Positions 33,905 to 46,426 of a stretch of 64,000 bases of DNA are shown one piece after another (the first letter of the stretch is position 1; every line of letters begins with the position of its first letter). The stretch comes from Grifola frondosa. Lineage: Eukaryota; Basidiomycota; Agaricomycetes; Polyporales; Grifolaceae. The position numbers and the translations under genes were made by a program. Where the stretch lies: contig LUGG01000019.1 of the NCBI GenBank assembly GCA_001683735.1, forward strand, positions 1,074,768-1,138,767. The letters are read 5' to 3'. Below the pieces are notes generated by a model that was not told the origin of the DNA, did no database searches, and was given only the letters and a program-made list of their open reading frames with translations.

Positions 33905-34950
33905 GTCCTTTCACGACAATTCATGAAGAATCCGGTTCTGAAGCAGGCAGGAATGAATATTAGTGTGCGCGTAGAGGGACGCCGAAGCAGGAAGCCTATG
34001 TGAACCAGCAAGCCCTCCGCCGGATGAAGATGTTTTCACATATTTCTGTCCGTTGTTGAATCGATTGAGGGGATGGTAGGCCTGGTGAGAAACCACATTT
34101 CCCATCACCTTCAGATCAGCCCGAGAATGTCGTTTGCGTTCCTTGGTCCGGGTGTCGAGATGCTGAATCGACCCGCTCTCCTTCGCGTTCTGAGCCTGAC
34201 CACATAAAAATGAGCAATGAATTCTGAAAGCTTGAATACAGATTGGACGAACCTGGTGTTTGAAGTTCGGCATTGGGATTCAGTATGGCTTCCAAAGCCG
34301 ACAGGTCGTGTGAAAGATAGCTTCTCAATTAATCCTATAACCTATGTCTACATTCTGCAGAGATTCGTCGTCCGGATCCCCGAATCTTGCGTTTATCGTC
34401 TCACGAAATACAGCAGTGAGCTGCAATCAAGTCGGGGAAGTCTGGGCTATGCTCGAAATTGCGGCGCAGATGCATTTCATGTGGCTCACAAAGAATGCTA
34501 AAGGACAATTTCTGGAGTACGGAGATCGGAGCCACTCTTGTAGAGATGACATTACCTGCCGGGTTTGATTATATATCTCTTCATCGTCTCTGGACATCCT
34601 TCGAGGTCACGAACTGAGGCCTGCCAGGCTGCATTGTCGCAGTTGCGATATTTAAGGGAAGCACGAATGAATGAATTGCGTGGTTCGAGAACTACAAACA
34701 GGAAATATACGGATTCGATGTGAGTCGCAGATGGAAATCAGGCCAAAGATAAATTTGACAGACCATCGTTGGCAACGGGCCGAGATCGCTTTTGTACATG
34801 GAGTTACCAAAACCAAATCATGACTCCAAACAATTTTCTATTGTACAGACTCACTCTTATATCTGCGAGAGTAATCCAAGCCTCGCCATCCCCGGATGTT
34901 GAAAAGAGAATTTTCCGATGTCGCCCACAACCTCATTAAAGAGCGTGGAA
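33905..34950 (-). pseudogene. Block X copy 3 (unrecognised minus-strand gene)
   Basis: Parallel to 25960-27000. It has a 5' stretch like FLFVVLEPRNSFIRASLKYRN, then LEAILNPNAELQTPG and SGSIQHLDTRTKERKR, RADLKVMGNVVSHQ towards its 3' end. The 3' half is close to 11630-12300. Frame changes between exon-like blocks prevent a confident model. Confidence 0.35.
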
Positions 34951-34982
34951 ATGTGCAGCTTGTCTCGAGGTATTGCCAGTCG

Positions 34983-37390
34983 TCACCTCCTATTTAACAT
35001 GCCCAATATTCGGCGAGACGACATCGCACCTTTGCTTTGGTGCATTGCCTCGGCATACCTGGATGGATGTCTTAACGACGCTGAAATATACGGGAAAATA
35101 TTGAGAAGACACTTACAGGACCTTGTAGCGCGCGAACTCCGACTGGAGCTCTTCGTGCCTCAGTGGCACCATCACCAGCTCGTTCTATGCAACACAGTCC
35201 GTTTCACCACACACCGAAGAACGTTGAAAGCTTAAAACCCACCAGCACTTGCACTTGACAGTGTTTCGTAATCAAATGTGCCATGTTTGGCGCCAGGGTT
35301 TTCCTGCAGAGCAGCCGCTAAATACGCACGCGGAAAATCTCCAGAAAATGATAGCGACGCCTGTCGTGCTCCGCAGCGCATCCATCTCTGTCCTGTGTGC
35401 GTCCCGCGTGCGGACGATTTCGTCGTACTCATGGGTGTAGGTGTCGAGCATAGACATGGTGATCTTGATCGACACCGCGTGCTGGACAACCCGCCCACTT
35501 TCTATGCCTGCTTCGGCTCACCTTCAGCCGTATGCTCTGGAGCCTTGAGCTGTGACGATGGGCAGGTGTCACTCAGTAGCACATCCTCATGCTGGAGTTG
35601 CGTCAAGGCACACTGACCTGGTACACCTAGAACATGCGGGTGTTCAGGAACGCGAGCAACTCGTCGAACTTGAGTACGACCAGGGCGTCCTCGCTCTTGA
35701 TCAGCAGCGCGAGGCTGAACGCAAGCATCGCCTGGACCCCGTTCACGAGACAGTTGTCGTATATCCGGAACATTGTCGATAGGGAAGCGGTAGCTGAACA
35801 TCGCCAGGGACCACTACGAGCAGTATATGCTTGACTTGATACCCTGCCGCAGAAAGTGTACGTACAGAACAGGGGGCATTTCCTGGGTCAGGCGTTCGAA
35901 CTAGTGAGCGGTATGTAAACGGGAGGTCCAAGAGAAGGTTATAATAACCTGGAACTACACAAACGTCAGTACCAAAATATGAATGCGTCATGTTTGAGAC
36001 CTACGAGGCGTAACCGAAGCTTCGGTATCACAGATAGGAAATCGCTACTAAGGTCCTACGAATGCATAAGCCGCACGAGGAGACAGAAGGCTTCCTCGTC
36101 GGGCATCTACACGTCTGTCAGGGTGGAACCAGCACGGTCCAGGTGGGGCTCACATTGAGTAGTAATTTCGCTACCACGAAAGGCAAGCCCTGGCAGTAAT
36201 CTGACTTGTGTATCATATCTACGTAGTCCATCAGAAGTGGAGATTGAAGAATAAAACTCTATGTACGGCGAATACGCTTTGAGTACGTTGAAGAGGTTCT
36301 CTTGGCCGATGCCGTGGCCGTCCGTGAAGAATGCGTGAAGTGGGAAGGTCCTGTACCCAATAATCAGACTCAAAATGCACGCATAATGTTAGGAGCTTAC
36401 TGACCTTCCAAAACCTCTCGAATTCGCTTTCTAGTGTGAGCTGACCTCCTTCAAAAGCCGTACATACGTGTTCTCGAGCTCCGCATCCATAGAGGTAGAC
36501 CTAATGCGCATTGTAAGGCACGAGATTGACGAAACAGAACACTGGCCAGGTGCACATACATTAGCTGCCAGATCATGTCCCGCAGTATCTTCGGGATGCC
36601 TCTCTCGATCGCCTTTGCGAACTCTTCGAGATGTTGGGACGCGAAGGCCTCGTAATCTACACACGACAATCAGTCACTGGAAACTACAAAGAACAGAATA
36701 CAATAACGCCAGATAGGACACTACCCCAGAAGTCTGGTACAAGTTCACGTTAGCACGAAACATAACGATGGCATGGAGAAACGCACCCCAACCGGCCTAA
36801 CAGACTTGGCGAGACCTGTCGAAATCGCCATGTAGTGCGGCTGACCTATTTCAGCAGCTGCACATATTATGATCGACAGAGCTCCGGATCCTTGGATGTA
36901 GACCTATGTATATCATTAAATACGGCATTAACGCAGGCTAGACGGAAGACATGTGGTGTCTTCAAGATATCTCTCTCGATCTCCCACTTTCCAGGCTCTT
37001 CAGGATGCCAGGCGCAAAGCCCAGAGAATATAGGCTAAATAATCAGCCATCAAAAGGGCTTTGACAACCAGTGTACCGTGCACCACATAATACGTCGCCT
37101 CTCTGGCGGAGGCTCATGTCAGCACGGTCCAGAAACGTAAGAACGGTAGCACGTACCCCAAGCCCCTTAACACCTTCCGGGTCGTGATATATTGAACGGA
37201 GCACCTTTTGGAGCTCAAGGTTGGCACTTCACTGCTGGAATCCGGAACCCTATCCTCGTATCTTCTGTGAGCTGAGACGGAGAAGAGTGTTGCGGTCTGT
37301 GACTGCATACTCGGAGGGAGTGAGAGAGTCGTGTAGGGGGAGCTATGTTGCGTAAAAGCGAACGTATGAATGGCAGTGGGGATATAATGG
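34983..37390 (-). pseudogene. TBC/RabGAP copy F
   Basis: Open exon VDYEAFASQHLEEFAKAIER with IPKILRDMIWQLM (36540-36660), then GHGIGQENLFNVLKAYSP, MPDEEAFCLL, VDEFV and the C-terminal exons LVMVPLRHEELQSEF and YAEAMHQSKGAMSSRRI ending in TGA at 34983-34985. The extra base before the glutamine finger (AGATTAC, 36196-36202) and the 2-base loss after FSYRFPID (near 35770) break the frame. Both lesions are shared with copy C. Confidence 0.75.
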
Positions 37391-37475
37391 AAGCTTGGAG
37401 TTGGAGGTGTCGCGAGCAGTCGCATTCGGACACATGGCACAAAATACGAGAACGGACGCGTCACGGTAACGTGAC
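37382..37475 (-). promoter_or_regulatory. RabGAP copy F promoter: TATA-like box and palindrome
   Basis: ATATAAT at 37382-37388 and GTCACG-GTAA-CGTGAC within 37458-37475. Confidence 0.5.
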
Positions 37476-37509
37476 AAGGTGATCGACATTCGATCGAGGA
37501 CACTTTTTC

Positions 37510-38060
37510 ATCCCGCGAACGTTGAGCTGAGCGCTTGAACTGATGCGCACCGCTTGGATCCTCTTTATCGCGCCTCGTCATCCATTTCTTTGCAGTCGGA
37601 TGCATACACCTGCCCGACGTCACCAAGTTGCAGCTAGAGTGCAGGCCACTTTGTTTGATCACCTGCATGGAACTGACTCACGCAATTGCCTACATCCAGC
37701 ATTTATCCGTCCCTCACGCTCTATCAGAACGCATGGATCGGCGTCCTGTCCATCTCCCACCGCCTCGTCATACGACTGTGCTTCCCAAAAGCTCATCCCA
37801 AACCCTCCGCCAGGCGAGTCCATCCGTCTCGAGCGGGAATTACGAGATCCTGCTAGGAGCATCCTCACGGCTCTGCACTCGATCATGGAGCGCAACACTT
37901 GTTTGACCACGGAGAAAATGGGACGGGCTTCTGTTGGTGGGGGCGTCAAGGGGAAAAAAGGTACGAACCACCATGTTGAACGACAGGCGGAGCTCTGGTA
38001 TCCGAATGGCGCCGGGCTGGGACCGCGAGTGGACGGGCGACCGAACGAGGACGATTCATA
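37510..38060 (+). pseudogene. Block Z copy, short form
   Basis: A 172-codon frame (37543-38061) runs through it. However, the residues conserved with long Z copies lie partly in another frame (HLPDVTKLQLECRP, then RSILTALHSIMERN in the long frame), so the long frame is probably partly fortuitous. Confidence 0.3.
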
Positions 38061-38279
38061 GCGACAAACACTGCTCCCCCCTGACACTTCCCTTGGCGCG
38101 TATTCCCTTGCTTTCGTCACTCGCATTTGTCGTCGATGTACCGCTTGCACGAGAACACTCACCGCGTTGACCTATCCCGCGTGCAGTCGTAATCCGCAAT
38201 CATACCGCACCTGCATCTATACACCACTCTCCCGCCCCCCAACGCTCGCGTTCTACTGCGCTTATATATCGTCACTGTA

Positions 38280-39388
38280 TTGTTACATCGGATTTCATTG
38301 ATATCGTCCTGCCCACCGTATCCAGTCACGAAGCGGCATGCGGGTACTACTGTACAGACTCGTCTTGACTGCGGTCCAGCGCGGACATATGCAATGACGT
38401 CTACCTTTCCTTCTCACGCTCGAGCACCTTGTCTCAAGTTGGAAGACATCGACATACTTCTCACATTCGTGAGTCCACGACTGGCCTCAACCGACATCTT
38501 GCGCATCGTTGGGTTTCCACAGGCCCGCCTGTTCTCCACTGTCCTCACCGCATTCAATGTCGATGCCTATAGGTTGCTGTAGCCCGATCCGACCCACGTG
38601 ACCATCGCTTTCCTCATGCATATATCGGTTCAGCTCATTAGCTTCGCCGTCAATCTTATGTTCATTACCTCCACGCATTCTGGTTCACCAAGTCTTCAGT
38701 CCGCCTTCGTGGCTTCTACTTATGCTGTAGGCATCAGCATTCTATGGTTCCCCAGTTTCATTTACAGCGTTGCCTCCACGTCAATTGGCATCAAGCAGTG
38801 GCTAAACTCTATGGACTCATCTGTGCGTCGCACTCTCGTGAGCCTGCCCGCCTGAGGCAGAATCGCTATGAAAGCCTGGTGAAATGGCGCGTGCTCGGAA
38901 TCCTGATGCTTCTACCTTCGCTCCTTCAGGTCTCCCTCACCTTGTTTCCTGTTGGACCGACGGATCCTCCGGAACATCGCCGCCATCGTTGTGACTCCTG
39001 CCACCGCCGTCCCCAACCTTATCATCATATCTCCCAATCCTCCACCCGTAACTGCTTTCACAAGTCTCCATAGGCATTTGGCTTCTTGCTCGTGGCGAGT
39101 GTCATATCGCCTGATATCGTTGGCTCTGGAGTCGAATCGCATCGCATCATCCCTGCCAATTATATCAGACTTTACGTCTATCAGGTCGCTCTCAGTCGCT
39201 TACGACCTTTCGATCTGACCCACATACTACAGCGCGCGGGAACAACAAAAAAGAATCTGCTGATTACCGAACAAGCCTTTACCATCTACTGTTACGTCCC
39301 GTCCGCATCTAGTGCGCTCAAGATGGATGACGATTTCCCCAAGATTACGATAGAGCAGGCTATTTTCGCCCCATCGCCGTCGGTGTAA
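38280..39388 (+). pseudogene. DUF6535 protein copy, nonsense-interrupted
   Basis: DUF6535 proteins are fungal membrane-associated proteins of unknown role. Exon pair EDIDILLTF + FSTVLTAFNVDAYRLL is followed by TAG at 38580-38582 in place of the usual Gln codon. Beyond it the same frame continues with PDPTHVTI, HISVQLISFAVNLMF, YAVGISILWFPSF, KQWLN to 38855. RLRQNRYESLVKWRV and LPSLLQVSLTLF follow in another frame, and 39086-39388 ends with ALKMDDDFPKITIEQ. Nonsense codon plus frameshifts make it a pseudogene. Confidence 0.75.
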
Positions 39389-39539
39389 ACTGGACGTACT
39401 ATGTCCGGAGAGTCGGCGTTAATTACTCAATATTGCGTTGACGATGCACATGATGGGGTGGTCCCGTTTCAAAGTTGAATATGATTGAAGTTATGTTTCT
39501 TCAAAAAAAAAACAGAACATTTTGCAGATAGTGATGACG

Positions 39540-40690
39540 ACAATATGTAGATGAGGGGAAAGATGTGCCGAGCGATAAATCCTCCTTAAGGTGGAAGGAA
39601 GAGACAGACGCGCTCCTCCGTGCACCTATACTCCACCCATGCCCATGTGACCATGTCCCTCCCAACGCATGCGTGCTTCCCTACCTCCAGCGGTCGCCTA
39701 TCACCACGGCATATATACCCTGCAGCGTCCGCATTCCCCTGTTACAGCAACAGATCTTTGATGGGGTCAGATGCCTACCAGACGTCAACGATGCCCATCC
39801 ATACATCTGCCGACATCACCGAGCTGGAACGGAGCCTCCTACAATTCTTCTATCGTAGGCCAGTCCGAGTCCGTTTAATTACCTGCGGGAACTGACTTGC
39901 GCAACCCACATCCAGCGTTTATCCATCCTTCACACTCAATCAGGAGGCGTGGATCGGCATCCTCTCCATTTCCCGCCGCCGCCGCGTGACATCCAATTAC
40001 TCTTCGCAAACCTGTCATCAAGTGAGGCCATCCATCTCATAGCAACAGTGAAAAATGCTAGGTGCCTACGAACAGTGACCTCACGGCTCTACGCTCAATC
40101 GTCGAGCACAACGCTTACTCGACCACTGAGGACAACGTTCGGTGGCCACGTTGTGACGCATCCTCGAGGCTCATAAGCGATTCAGCGTGAAGAATGCCAG
40201 AGGATGTTACGATTGATGTGCACGGATTAACATGGCACGGGTGCTGCAGGCTGTTTGGAAGACAACACCGCGGTTGGCATGGTGGGTGACGGCATCTATG
40301 CTCTCCAGGCTTCGCGACGACTCACCTTGCCATACTCAAACATTCTTGGTTCAGTTGTCAGTCGATGCTACTAGTGTAATCAGTCATATCAGTCAGTATT
40401 TTCTCTTTTGTTTCTGAATGCAATATTGTGCCCGGCGGCCTGACGTACATATGCTATTGTGAGCGCGAGGTCAGTTATACACGTCGCACTGGCGATCAGC
40501 GAACAGGGCCAACTTATCACGTCATTTGGGCAGCCCCGCTAAACCAAAGTCCTTACTTCGATGCGGAACTGCCTTCCACGAAATTTCGTCTTTAGGTCGT
40601 GGAACAAGTGCGTTTGTTTTAATTTCTGGATAACTTTCAATTGAAGCCTTGCTTTACGTTTGTCTGCGAGACGAATCGCTACGTAGACAT
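39540..40690 (+). pseudogene. Block Z copy H
   Basis: Preceded by the A-tract at 39501-39512. The order matches the long Z copies (DVNDAHPYIC, EAWIGILS, then the VWKT / RLFGRQHR segment), with multiple frame changes and a small deletion around 40060-40130. Confidence 0.3.
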
Positions 40691-40734
40691 GGATTAAGGC
40701 TAGTGGGACATGCCCTAGGTTTGTCGTATGACCA

Positions 40735-41350
40735 TTAACTCGCCAATCGCCAATATCGAGGTTGTGGAAGCAACGAGATGACTGACTCCTGTTGACGGGG
40801 GCGCCAAAGGGGAACGAGCGTCAACCGCACGTCCGAGCCTCCATCCCTGTTGCACCCATAGACGAGTATGCGAAAGTCGTCAAGCAATAACAACTGCCAC
40901 ACGTGTTGGGGAAGGGCTGTGCAACTGTCATGGCCCACATGCCTCGCCTTTTGGGCTGAAGAAAATGATCCGCATGTCCGCCACGCCGCCCCACGCGTCA
41001 CGTCATAGGTCTGCGATCCATCAGAGGCTGCCTCAGATCGGTTCCGCGGAGTTTTCTGCTCCTGCCCTGCGTCGTTGAGGCCTTCAGCCACAGAAGCGTC
41101 GTTATCGCGCGGTGGCTCCCTGCGCCCATCGTACTCAGGTTACACGGCGCGTTGTGCGGCAGACGTTCTTTGCCTCTCTGTGACAAGCTCTGTCTCTCGA
41201 ACTGCACTCTCTAGTCGTTCTTGGATCGTGGACGCCTTCACGACGTTCGCAGCGCCACAGCTGCACGTGAAAATTCGCGGTCATTCGCTTGCCATGCATA
41301 TCATTGCGATACGGCGCGGGGCATCTTGCCATCCGCCGTGGCCGCCGCAC
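40735..41350 (-). other. Block W copy 5
   Basis: Same location relative to DUF6533 copy 5 as the other W blocks. It shares the SVAEDLND-type segment, with additional deletions. Confidence 0.3.
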
Positions 41351-41658
41351 ATCTGTCCATGTGGGATTATTCGTTGCCGGCCAACGTGCAATATGGACTC
41401 GCCTTTGCCACTGGTCCCTGTACCCGGCACGCTACCAACCTACCTTGCCTGATACACAGCCTGTGCGTCAACTTCCCCCGACGTACCCGTTCAACTAGTC
41501 GTTGTTTATTCACCGCCATCGTCTCGAACCTATCCGTGCTGTTGTATCAGTGGATGTGGATGACAGGCAGCTTATTTACCTATATTGTTCATCATCTCAA
41601 TGTTCCGAACAGCGCGTGCGATGCGTGTTGCATCCCGGCGCCACGAAGAACCGTGTAG

Positions 41659-41665
41659 ATATAAG
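41659..41665 (+). promoter_or_regulatory. TATA box of DUF6533 copy 5
   Basis: ATATAAG at the conserved distance from the ATG at 41722. Confidence 0.45.
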
Positions 41666-41721
41666 AGCAGTCTCTTTGTCTCTGCCAAAGTATTGAGTCC
41701 TGCATCTTTCGAACTACTATC

Positions 41722-43404
41722 ATGTCCTCCACCACAGCACCGCAGAAGTCCAGTACAAGTGAGTGACTCTTACCGCAACCTTTCCTCATCTAATATATCC
41801 TATCATACAGCTTCATCTTAAACAATTGTTATGTATCGGCAACCGGTCAGTGGTTCACAGACGATCTCCAGTCAATTGTTCATTCCTATTCGTCACAGCT
41901 CTTCTAGTTTATGAGTACCTCATCACATTTGATCGTGAATACCGACTAGTATGGAAGCGTCGATTTTCAGCGGCCACCTTACTTTTCTTGCTCGCAAGAT
42001 ATCCCCTGCTTCTATGCTTAATTCTTAACCTTCCAACTTTATATCCACTGTCAACAAGGGTACAGTTCTCGTCATAATACTGCAGACCACCTTTGCCCAC
42101 TAATAGTTCCCAGAGCTGTTCTGCATTGATATGGTTGACCACAGCTTTGGAACTGCTCTTCTTGTTTTTGGTGCTAGGTGAGTAGCCATGCGATATTCTG
42201 ATCTCTGACTGGTTATTGATATTCCATAAAGCATTTTCAAGTCTCCGAACATATGCCTTGTCTGGTCGTCAATGGCAAATAGCTGCATTGACATTCATCT
42301 TCTCACTGGTTCCTTTCGCCATTGCCCTGGTGAGCTCTGTACTCGGTATTGAGCTTTACATTTAATTGAAGTGCGACACATACTTCTAGTTCGCAGATGC
42401 ACGGCAAGTGGTGGTTGCCGCTCCACCTCCCGTCAATTGTGCAGCAGACATTTTGATCTTACCGGAGCTACTGAACATGTCAGTGAATTTCATCAATGCC
42501 ACTAAAGCTCGTTGACTCAATCCGTGTGTCATATAGATGTATGTAGTGGTGTTGACATCATCGCTCGAGTGGTCTGCTCACGCAATAATCCAAGTGACGT
42601 ATGTACAGCGTGCGACAACAATCGCCACTGAAATGCTTGTTCTTGCGGTGACCATACGCCAGACATACTGGCAAAGACGAGCTGCCGCTGAGGCCAACCT
42701 CTGCACTCCATTGCAGACGGTGATCATGAGGGACGGTCAGTTTCCCAGTTCTCCTCAGTATATGCACCGACCAATCATGCTCCATCAGGTACTGTATACT
42801 TCTTGTAGGTTGTCATTAGTTAACACAGGCCCGCGTCATTTGACAATGGTTCATTTAATAGTGCATTGTTGATGACGACCATTGCAGATATTGTATTGGT
42901 ATATCTGGGAGACACCTTTGTAGGGAAGCTGGTCTCTAATGCCTACCACCTCTTACTCACGGGTATCGTGTATTGTCATCAGGAATTGTACTCATATATC
43001 GACAAGTTCATCGATCCGTCAGTAACTGCGATTAATTCTCTTCATTTTGATTTTTCTATTGATGTTTGTTGCGGTACAGAATAACATCAATTATCATTAC
43101 ACGATTCATCCTCAATCTCCGTGAGGCCGATGGATCCCTGTGCGGCACCGAAGATGCCAGTCGCCCATCCTTTGTGCGCTCCATCCAGTTTGCGGCTTTC
43201 GTCGAACCTCTCGGTGCCCCTCTCGACCACGAAATCTCGTTCTCTGCCATCGATCCGGATTCCTTGAATGAGCAGGAAGCTGATGGAGAGAATGAGGACG
43301 GGAATGAGGACGTGCCGGGCGATGAGGAGGAAATGGTGTCAGGTCAGGCAAGCAATCATGAGTCGACTGAAGCGGAGGCTGGTCCATCTAGAGTCAGGGA
43401 GTAG
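41722..43404 (+). pseudogene. DUF6533 copy 5, one-base loss in exon 1
   Basis: All exons from 2 to 11 are open with good splice sites: VYEYLITFDREYRLVWKR, MYVVVLTSSLEWSAHAI using the copy-4 type of intron 6, and the last exon IITRFILNLREADGS ending at 43404. Exon 1 reads MSSTTAPQKSST because one base is missing relative to ACCGTCAGTGCCGC of copy 4. Its phase no longer fits exon 2, and a TAA follows within exon 2. It is inactive unless another start or splice is used, or the base call is wrong. The poly(A) signal is altered to AATAGA. Confidence 0.7.
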
Positions 43405-43965
43405 GACTGCGATACGTTTTCGGTGTGTGCTCTCTCGTCACTGTCTCAGACGTGCTAATGCTAACCACAGAATAGAAAGGTGCAACGCATGCAGGAACTG
43501 GAGTCGGTGTGCCGTCTTGCATGGCTACTCGTCGTTTTCTTGGAGCATCTTGGTCTTGTAATTCGTAGAGATCCGCTGCGGGTGCTGCACTAAAGCCCCA
43601 TCGCTGTGACTCTCTTATCTATTTCCTGTATTTGCGAAAGACGCTGTTGCTGAATATATTCATGCAATGCACTAGGGCGAACATATGATATCATCCGACT
43701 GAATATTGGCAACGTTAGGCAGAAGGTGGAGCAGAATCACGGACACGTCGGATCCCTTTTCGGCTCTCACTGTGTTGGAGTTCGTGCATTTCTCTGTTCT
43801 ACATGATCGCACGCATATATATATCGTTGTCAATAGCCAATCGGTCTCGAACCAATCTCTGTTCTGCAGCGAAGTTACCTGAAGATTGGATCCCAAATCC
43901 ATATGAGAATGGCATTCTGCATTGAATATCGGTATATTCTGTCCTTTCACGACAATTCGTCATGG
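43405..43965. other. 3' spacer of DUF6533 copy 5
   Basis: Corresponds to 25491-25960. Short unconserved frames only. Confidence 0.4.
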
Positions 43966-44280
43966 TAGGAGCGAGTATTAGTGTGCGCGTAGAGGAACGC
44001 GGAAGCACGACGCTTACTCAAACCAGCAAGCTCTGCAGCCGGATGAAGAGGTTTTCACGTATTTCTGTCCGTTGTCGAAGCTGCGAAGGAGATAGCAGGC
44101 CTGGGGAGAGAACATGATACCCATAGCCTTTAGATCAGCCCGAGGAGGTCATTTCCGTTCCTTGGTCCGGGTGTGGAGATGCTGAATTGACCCGCTCTCC
44201 TTCGCATTCCGAGTCTGGCTATTAAAATATCAGCAATGAATCCTGAAAGCTTGAACGTGGCACTGGAGGCAGGGGTTTGA
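43965..44280 (-). pseudogene. Block X copy 4, C-terminal piece
   Basis: Matches the region of 26050-26340 (the SGSIQ, RTKERK segment). It is joined directly at about 44300 to RabGAP 5' sequence, so the rest of X and the RabGAP catalytic exons are deleted. Confidence 0.4.
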
Positions 44281-44459
44281 GCTTGCGCATTGGGATGCAG
44301 TATGGCCAATCTGCCAAGATCAGTCAGAATCGCCTTCTCATGTGGCTCACTTCATTCAGCCGTCGCACATAGTTTGATCTATATCTGGATCCTTCGGCGC
44401 AGATCTATGTACATCGTCAAATATAGCATTAACGCAGGCAAGACGCAAGGTATGTGTGT

Positions 44460-44955
44460 CTTCAGGATACCTTTCTCGATCTCCGACCTCGCAAGACATT
44501 CAAGATGGTACGGTGCAAAACCCTGATAATATATGTCAAAGAATCAGCCATCAGAAGGGCCATGATATGTAGAGTACAGTGCACCAAATCTCCCGTCGCC
44601 CCAGAAGTCTGGCGAAAACTCATGTTAGCGTGGACGAGAAACGTAAAGACGGTAGCACGTACCTCAGTCGACACCTTCCCGGTCACGATATATTCTACAG
44701 AGCACTTTCTGAAACTCAACGTTCAACGCTGGCGCTGTGCTGCCGGAGTCCGGAAGCCCACCTCATCTCTATTTTCTGTAGGTTCTCTGATGTAAAGCTT
44801 GTACTTGCGGTCATGGGTTGTCGGACTGTTGAGACGCTGGTCAACGGAGATGGAGAAGGGAGTGCTGTTTCGGAGGCGGCGAGGAATTCGTGTACAGGGG
44901 AGCCATGCTGTGGTGTAAGAGGAAGTCTGCTAAAGATTGTATAATAAATTCTGCA
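44460..44955 (-). pseudogene. RabGAP 5' fragment H
   Basis: Only the 5' region of the RabGAP unit is present: sequence like SVEYIVTGKVSTEVRATVF (compare SVEYITAVKVWTEVRAMVL in copy A) and the TASTSFTSENLQ leader. No TBC catalytic exon follows. Confidence 0.55.
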
Positions 44956-45010
44956 GCTGGAGGTGTCAGAGTTCGTGGTCGCATTTGGAACGCGCGCGGC
45001 GAGAACGGAC

Positions 45011-45030
45011 GCGTCACGGTAACGTGACGC
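45011..45030. promoter_or_regulatory. Palindrome copy at RabGAP fragment H
   Basis: Full-length GCGTCACG-GTAA-CGTGACGC, with a TATAATA-like stretch at about 44940-44946 on its left. Confidence 0.45.
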
Positions 45031-45231
45031 GCTGATCGACATCCGACGCGCACCTTCCTCTTTTTGCGGATACGGTTAGCTGTTACTTCATGCTAATAGC
45101 TCGATCCGCTCCTCGAAGGTCGGACACAGCTATCCATTTCAGGGAATTCACTGCTATCAATACAACGACGGCGCAGCTTCGATGCTGGTCATGAGCAGAG
45201 CAAGTTGCGGATATCGTCGTTGGAGATCACG

Positions 45232-45980
45232 ATGCCCCACCTTTCCGAACAAGGGGAGCCTGAGCTCGATGGCGATTCCGCGCCGCTGCGCGAAAAGCGC
45301 ATGGAAGGCGCGCCGTTTCTCGGTCTTCCCGCGCCGTCGTCGCCAATCTCAGTCCGAGGCGAACGGTGAACGTTTACGGCAGACAGATTGACATGAAGAT
45401 TCTGAGAGTGTTGTTGACGAGGACAGTCAAGTCCTGCGTCCTCGTGGCGAAGGTAAGCGACCCTTGATCGATGCATACCTGTGCAGTAGCCGCATAGGTC
45501 CTCAGGCCTCAGCGCTCAGCCTCTCGCGCGTGTTTCCATGACACCCGGCCTCATGCACTGGTATCTGGAGCGGTTCTGATACTTGCCGTTATGGATACAT
45601 GGTTCGATGAATTCACTACGACGCTCATACTTGGCCTCATGCACGTGGTCCTCCTGCGGCTAGCGTGCTGGGGTCGGGCGACGTAGATGCCTCAGCCCGT
45701 GTGGACACTCTCTCGACTAGGATCATCATGCGTCTATCTCATAGGTTTGTACTGGGTATTAACATATGCATCACTGCATCGCATTGGATATACTTACACC
45801 ATGTTGTAGATTGTGGTCAAAATGTATATTGACCCGCTGTCTGCGTGTATCCACTGATCGAATGCAGCTTCCGAGGACGTTGAGGATCAATCAAATGGTG
45901 ATGTAGGCCCTCGGCATGTCAATTCGACTCGGTCAGATCAGGTATCCGGTCAGCTCAGCATGGAAGGTTCCTCATGGTGA
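45232..45980 (+). CDS. Possible small multi-exon gene, unrecognised
   Basis: Three exon-like stretches with good splice signals. The first is MPHLSEQGEPELDGDSAP...ISVRGER, with donor GTGAACG at about 45367. The second is VVDEDSQVLRPRGEG, with donor GTAAGCG at about 45451. The third, after an acceptor near 45867, is ASEDVEDQSNGDVGPR...MEGSSW ending in TGA. Composition is acidic and the first exon is GC-rich, unlike the neighbouring decayed blocks. It could equally be the tail of a longer gene whose 5' exons I cannot place; codons stay open upstream (EQSKLRISSLEIT). Family not recognised. Confidence 0.3.
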
Positions 45981-46300
45981 CTGGAATCGGTGCTGTCTTG
46001 TAGGTACTTCGTTGAGCAATTCGTCATGTGCTAACTACCTGTTCAAAGATTAATTCTCGTAAGAGAAATGTATTCCCTCATTAGCTTTTCGTCGCGCTGC
46101 ATTCAACGCCTGCTACGTCAATACAGTGATCATAGTAGACAACAGGCTGCTCTTCGAGGACTAGCCAGCTGCCACAGTGAGCGCCATGCATAGGTTCCGA
46201 ACAATTCATCAAGCCATCTTTCGAGTTGAACAACATCGATGTCTCCCACAATTCCCTGAAACATTAGACGGGAATTCTCTTCGCCTCCTGACATGCATTG
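45520..46300. other. Single-copy non-coding stretch
   Basis: Apart from the possible last exon near 45868-45980, I see no conserved frame and no similarity to the array blocks. Confidence 0.35.
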
Positions 46301-46333
46301 CTTGTGTTTGCCGTGATGCTATATATTTGCAGC

Positions 46334-46341
46334 AATATAAG
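46334..46341 (+). promoter_or_regulatory. TATA-like box of the aspartic protease
   Basis: AATATAAG, about 90 bases upstream of the ATG at 46427; a second TATATAT lies at about 46319-46326. Confidence 0.4.
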
Positions 46342-46426
46342 AACCTCTGGAACCGTTGAGTTTCACTAGGTCATCCTGCTCCCCCATTACCTCGCGTTGG
46401 TGACTCGTCCAGCTGTAGCATTCAAG

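Larger units (their letters stand above)
30629..38612 (+). repeat. Segmental duplicate (long copy) of 9780-15520
   Basis: This copy contains everything in the short copy plus about 1.45 kb (31235-32687) and about 0.83 kb (34597-35440). These carry the 5' part of DUF6533 copy 4 and the RabGAP/X junction. It is presumably the less altered version. Confidence 0.8.

Noticed and set aside
46397..46426. Upstream in-frame ATG for the aspartic protease
   Set aside because: It would add ten residues before a typical signal peptide; the ATG at 46427 directly starts MFSKASLL.
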